In this document: piece by piece, positions 1-64,000 of the stretch
Layout of the letters: each line of letters starts with the position of its first letter
How positions within the stretch are numbered: position 1 is the first letter of the stretch
From: Micropterix aruncella
Taxonomy: Eukaryota; Arthropoda; Insecta; Lepidoptera; Micropterigidae
DNA length: 64,000 nt
Assembly (NCBI GenBank): GCA_944548615.1
Contig: OX155967.1
Location: 3,871,722-3,935,721, forward strand
Direction: 5' to 3'
Notes under the pieces: model-generated
What the model saw: only the letters and a program-made list of their open reading frames with translations
Told to the model about the DNA's origin: nothing
Database searches by the model: none
Made by a program: the position numbers and the translations under genes

Positions 1-943
1 TGAGTGTTATGAAATAGTCAATACAATACTTTTTATTTGAATAAGCTAGCACGATTATTTTTGGATATATTAAGGTTTATTATGTTGGTGATCCGGATTC
101 ATTGCTCATAAGGGTATATTTTCTATATTTTATATAGAAAATGTTTTGAATTATTCTTAAAGAAAATGTATGTATTTAGCATAATGGACACGCTAATATG
201 TGCTAGTTTATTGCATTATGTTGGCTTATTTATAAGTGGATATTTCAGGTAATATTTCTATGTATTTTTTTACTAAAGGTGTAAACCCTCAAGTCGGTGT
301 TACATCTCTTGTAAATATAATAGAGACTAAGTCATAATGTTATAGTTCATTTGCCCTGTCAGAAAACGATTCAAATTTTCCCGCACGCGGTATTTATACG
401 CATGAAATAATTTTTGTAGTCAGATAAATTCATGTAGTTTTTATGAGCGCACACCGCGAGCGAGCTTGAAAACGTCAACTCACCGGGTGCCAGTCGCAAA
501 TAAATCATCAGCCAAACAGCACACTGCATTTCACTCCCGTCGCGCACTTCCGGTAATCGGCATTATATGCACGCGAATGGTGGCCAGTCTATGCAGGCCA
601 CACAGTCGTGACTAGACTTTGGTAGCTGTCCTATAGCGACCGCAGCCGGTTGTCAGTCCGGAGTCCACCGCTCACTTCCCTAGAAATGTAATAATAGTAT
701 TACGACGGGCCCGACTCCGGTCGGTGAATTTCTCGGCGGCTCCGTTTGTATTTCATTTTTATTTATCTTACGAGTATACACCAGTTCCAGTCGATTATCG
801 CTTTACAAAACCATTCGCACGCAGAAATTACCAGCTCGAGCGGTTACTAAAACCTGAAATATCGACTCATTATAGTTTGTAAAGCATTTCACTCAATCGT
901 CGGTATTATCGGTAATATGACACGGTTGGATGTATGCATACAG
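1..943. other. Intron upstream of first visible shot exon
   Basis: No coding signal recognised. A segment around 61-120 (TTATGTTGGTGATCCGGATT) resembles 62403-62450 near the other end of the window. From about 360 the composition is more GC-rich, but no element was identified. Confidence 0.5.
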
Positions 944-61123
<60,180 letters not shown>

Positions 61124-61858
61124 AATGCCTGCACGAGCGTGTGAATATAAAGCAAAATGTCGGCGGGAAGTAGTTTTTGACTGGGGAGAAATGCATGGTT
61201 TTTTTTTGGAAATTTTGAAGTGTCGGGGTGTTTTTGGAACACCAATTCCTTCTTTTATATTCTTTTAGTTATGGTTTTGGGTCAGTTTGATTTGTTTTTT
61301 TGTTTTTTCGCTTACTTGTTTGTTTGTTTTCATTTATTTATTTTATTTTTAGAAATGCGGGTTTTTCCGATTTTTATATATGAACGAAGTGGTGTATGTA
61401 GGGATCGGAATAATGGGGGGAGATCTATGAATTGTATATATATAGTAATATTTATCTTTTTGGGTTGTAGTTTGAGAGTTAGTGATTAATTCACATGCGT
61501 AATTTTATAATTAAGATATTGAGATCCAAGTTGGTGGGGATCGTCTTCTTTTGCACCAAACTTTTTTTTCTGGCACCATATCCGGTATCGAACTGACAAC
61601 TAGATTGTTTACTGGCGTTGGTTATGAGTCCCGACCTTAAGTGTGCTCTGTGATTTTTTTCGGAAAGGTCACCGCAAACAGGTTGCTGAATACTTGCTTG
61701 AATGAGGCTAGCTGGCTATTATAACCGTGTTAACTGCTGCTCCCAACAGGTCTGTGGTGAACTCTGGAACCATTCTCAAGGTTTTGAAGCTAGTGTGTTC
61801 TTCTTCGTCCTTTTGGATGGACCTCTTCCTCCGGAGATGCAAGATATTGCGTCGTTCT
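61124..61858. other. shot 3' flank: probable 3' UTR and unassigned sequence
   Basis: The first few hundred bases after the stop are T-rich and may be 3' UTR. From about 61540 the - strand reads RRKRSIQKDEEEHTSFKTLR and FTTDLLGAAVN, which feels like a degraded coding repeat that I cannot name. Confidence 0.35.
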
Positions 61859-62058
61859 NNNNNNNNNNNNNNNNNNNNNNNNNNNNNNNNNNNNNNNNNN
61901 NNNNNNNNNNNNNNNNNNNNNNNNNNNNNNNNNNNNNNNNNNNNNNNNNNNNNNNNNNNNNNNNNNNNNNNNNNNNNNNNNNNNNNNNNNNNNNNNNNNN
62001 NNNNNNNNNNNNNNNNNNNNNNNNNNNNNNNNNNNNNNNNNNNNNNNNNNNNNNNNNN
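61859..62058. other. Assembly gap (200 N)
   Basis: Exactly 200 N bases, a placeholder length. ORFs reported across it are meaningless, and the distance between its sides is unknown. Confidence 0.99.
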
Positions 62059-62147
62059 CTTGATGTCTTGTGAAATGAGAAAAGTATTTGATTTTGTGGA
62101 TCTTATTGTCCTCGGTATTTCTGTGTTTTTACTTCAATGCATTAGGT

Positions 62148-62769
62148 CAATGGTTCCCAACCTCTAAAGTTTATCAGATTTGGCAACCCTCCTTCATCAA
62201 ACAATTAATATTTTTTTAACCCCTAATTATATTTTAGTAACATTTATTACCTAAAAGGTATATTAGGTAATAATATATTATTTATTATACTTTAGTAACA
62301 TTTATTACCTAAATTATTACATTGAATTAATATTGTAATCAGATGCGTAGCCAGCATTTTGCTTTGGGAAAGGTGCAGCCTTGCATTTTTAGTTTCTGAG
62401 ATATTAAGGTTATGTTAGTGACCCGGATTCATTGCTCTTGAGAGTATTTTGCTTTTTGAGCTATCTTAAACATATCTTTTGGAAGCTTCCAGTTTGGAGA
62501 TAGCAAGTGGAGAAGCTCCTTCATGTTGTCTCGCAAATATCTAACATTGTAGAAACCATACATACCTAAACCCTTTCTTTTTAGCGATTTCACTCGATTT
62601 CTTAGACAGAGTCCTGTTGTAGGGCGTCAGTTGTTTAATTTACAAATAAAAATCAAAAAGGTTTTTGTAGAAATTTTCAATCATTGCTTCTAGGTAGCTT
62701 CACGCCCCCTTACATTCTCTCTACGCCCCCCAAAGGGGTTGCTCGCCACCGGTCGGGAAGTCTTGCTTT
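62148..62769. mobile_element. hAT-like non-autonomous element
   Basis: Left CAATGGTTCCCAACCTC, right CCGGTCGGGAAGTCTTG, inverted with mismatches and close to the CAGTGGTTCCCAACC termini common in hAT elements. The interior contains ACGCCCCCCAAAGGGG near the right end and a repeated TAGTAACATTTATTACCTAA (62234 and 62292). No transposase. No clean 8-bp duplication. Confidence 0.6.
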
Positions 62770-63344
62770 AGAACATCTCCGTCGATCCCACTTATACGGA
62801 GTATCCTCAAATTGACTCGCATCTAAAAAGCTTCTAGTTTTCTCAGCAATATGTCTAATAGTGTCCAAATTTTAACTACATAAAGCAATTAACTGATGCT
62901 CTATTGGCTATCATGTACTTGTTGTTTGTGGTATCCAGCTGCAACCCATATTCGTCTTGCAACTTGTCAACGAGAAACTGAAGTGGATGCAAATACTGCA
63001 GTATTTTCCTAGGAAACCCTATATTCCTCAATTGCATTTCTATCAAATAACAGATGACGGTAGAAATCTAACGGTTGGATCCTAAACCACCTATAAAATA
63101 CATGTTTATTTTAAAATGGCAAAAAGGTAAAAACGTCTTTGGCTCTTGGACACTCTCGCTTGGCTAGAAAAAATAGCCTGTCTCTCATATTGCCAGGGAT
63201 ATAATACGGCCAGTGGGGATAAGATATTTTCGAATGAGAAATCTGATGATGGCAACATTTCCCCAAACTGTCATTAGACTGATGCGCTCGGATCAAGTAA
63301 TCTTCAGGATATTTCTTCGTCAATGAGTGACGATAGGCACCTTG
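62770..63344. other. Unassigned 3' flank with a short - strand ORF
   Basis: The ORF at 63111-63323 (-) reads KKYPEDYLIRAHQSNDSLGK and HWPYYIPGNMRDRLFFLAKR over 70 codons. It has a protein-like composition, but I do not recognise it. It could be an exon or retroelement remnant. Confidence 0.3.
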
Positions 63345-63830
63345 TTAATGTAAACTTGGTAGATGGTAGAGTGGTATGTTATTATTACAAATTAAGAATA
63401 AACCAAGTATTATAAAAACATTTATTTCTGTACAACCATCAGTAAATACATTGTCAACAAAATAAAATATTAAAAATAAAGTTAAAATAAAATTACAAAA
63501 ATAAAATAAATTCAAGGAGTTGGTTGTGTTTACAGAAATATAAAGTTTTAAAAGTCTGTGCCTTATCGATATTTTTGTGATTAAATATTCTTTGGTTTGA
63601 TTTTTAAATTGTTTATACAATTGTATCTTTTTTAATTCTTCTGGCAACGTTGTAAAATGTTTTATTTCTACCTATATATTGTGTTATCCTTTGAAATTGT
63701 GAAGTTGTCTTCATAGATCTATGGGTATACATTGACTTGTGTCTTGTGCTGTGGCAATGTACGTGGGGCTGAGTTTGGTGCTTTTCTCATTTTTTATAGA
63801 ATTCACACTGGCTTTCGTGAATAAATATGG
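63345..63830 (-). pseudogene. Non-LTR reverse-transcriptase C-terminal fragment
   Basis: The - strand reads LPEELKKIQLYKQFKNQTKE then YLITK, preceded in a broken frame by a FYN-type motif: the end of a jockey/CR1-like ORF with its 3' UTR extending left. Degraded. Confidence 0.55.
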
Positions 63831-64000
63831 CATAAACGTTAGCGATCTTCAGTTCGCAAAATAGTGGTTTGCAAGATTTTTTCATATTTAATCCGCGTAT
63901 TACTCTCACTACTCTTTTTGTAAATTAATTACATCGTTAATACTCCTTGAATTCCATAATGGTTTAGTTTATCTAACGATATGCTGATATTTATAAAGTC

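Noticed and set aside
61702..62167. ORFs of 123 and 146 codons
   Set aside because: They span the 200-N gap and are artefacts.

Overview
This is nuclear DNA from an arthropod, almost certainly an insect. It is AT-rich, with long introns, GT-AG splicing and a dense load of eukaryotic transposons. Several repeats resemble types common in Lepidoptera and their relatives (the Helitron ends, and an element starting CTAGCTGCGCCCCGCGG), but I cannot fix the order or species from this window.

The window is built around one gene on the + strand: the 3' part of the spectraplakin gene shot (short stop; vertebrate relatives MACF1 and dystonin). I traced 26 coding exons from about 944 to a stop at 61121-61123. 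All splice phases agree and give about 1,273 residues. In order they encode the end of the spectrin-repeat rod (944-28156), two short Ser/Arg-rich linker exons (28698-28772, 36720-36797), a conserved WxxxWxxVW helix (38322-38493), two EF-hands (39485-43204), the GAS2 microtubule-binding domain (43333-49107), and a Ser/Arg/Gly-rich tail with two SxIP-type EB1-binding motifs (58082-61123). The actin-binding 5' part lies outside the window. A 27th exon (55008-55198) has the same entry and exit phases as the exon at 48971-49107. It reads in frame only if that exon is skipped, so it looks like a mutually exclusive alternative that changes the end of the GAS2 region.

A second gene lies antisense inside the 5.3-kb intron after the main GAS2 exon: an intact, intronless wntless (wls/evi) ORF on the - strand (46264-47907, 547 codons). 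Wntless carries lipid-modified Wnt proteins to the cell surface. A single-exon copy nested in another gene's intron could be a retrocopy or an ancestral compact gene.

The rest is a record of layered transposition. It includes a Helitron with a paralogous empty site, two solo LTRs with 4-bp target duplications, and two PIF/Harbinger elements each hit by a different retrotransposon. There are non-LTR fragments of CR1-like, RTE-like, RNase H-bearing and restriction-like-endonuclease types, plus a Penelope-like fragment. DNA elements include mariner and pogo relics and several families of TTAA-flanked (piggyBac-like) MITEs. A 5S-rRNA-derived SINE, a tRNA-derived SINE, tandem repeats and large palindromes are also present. 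A GC-rich repeat of about 650 bp occurs three times, carries a similar ORF in two copies, and matches no family I recognise. A 200-bp run of N (61859-62058) is an assembly gap just beyond the end of shot.
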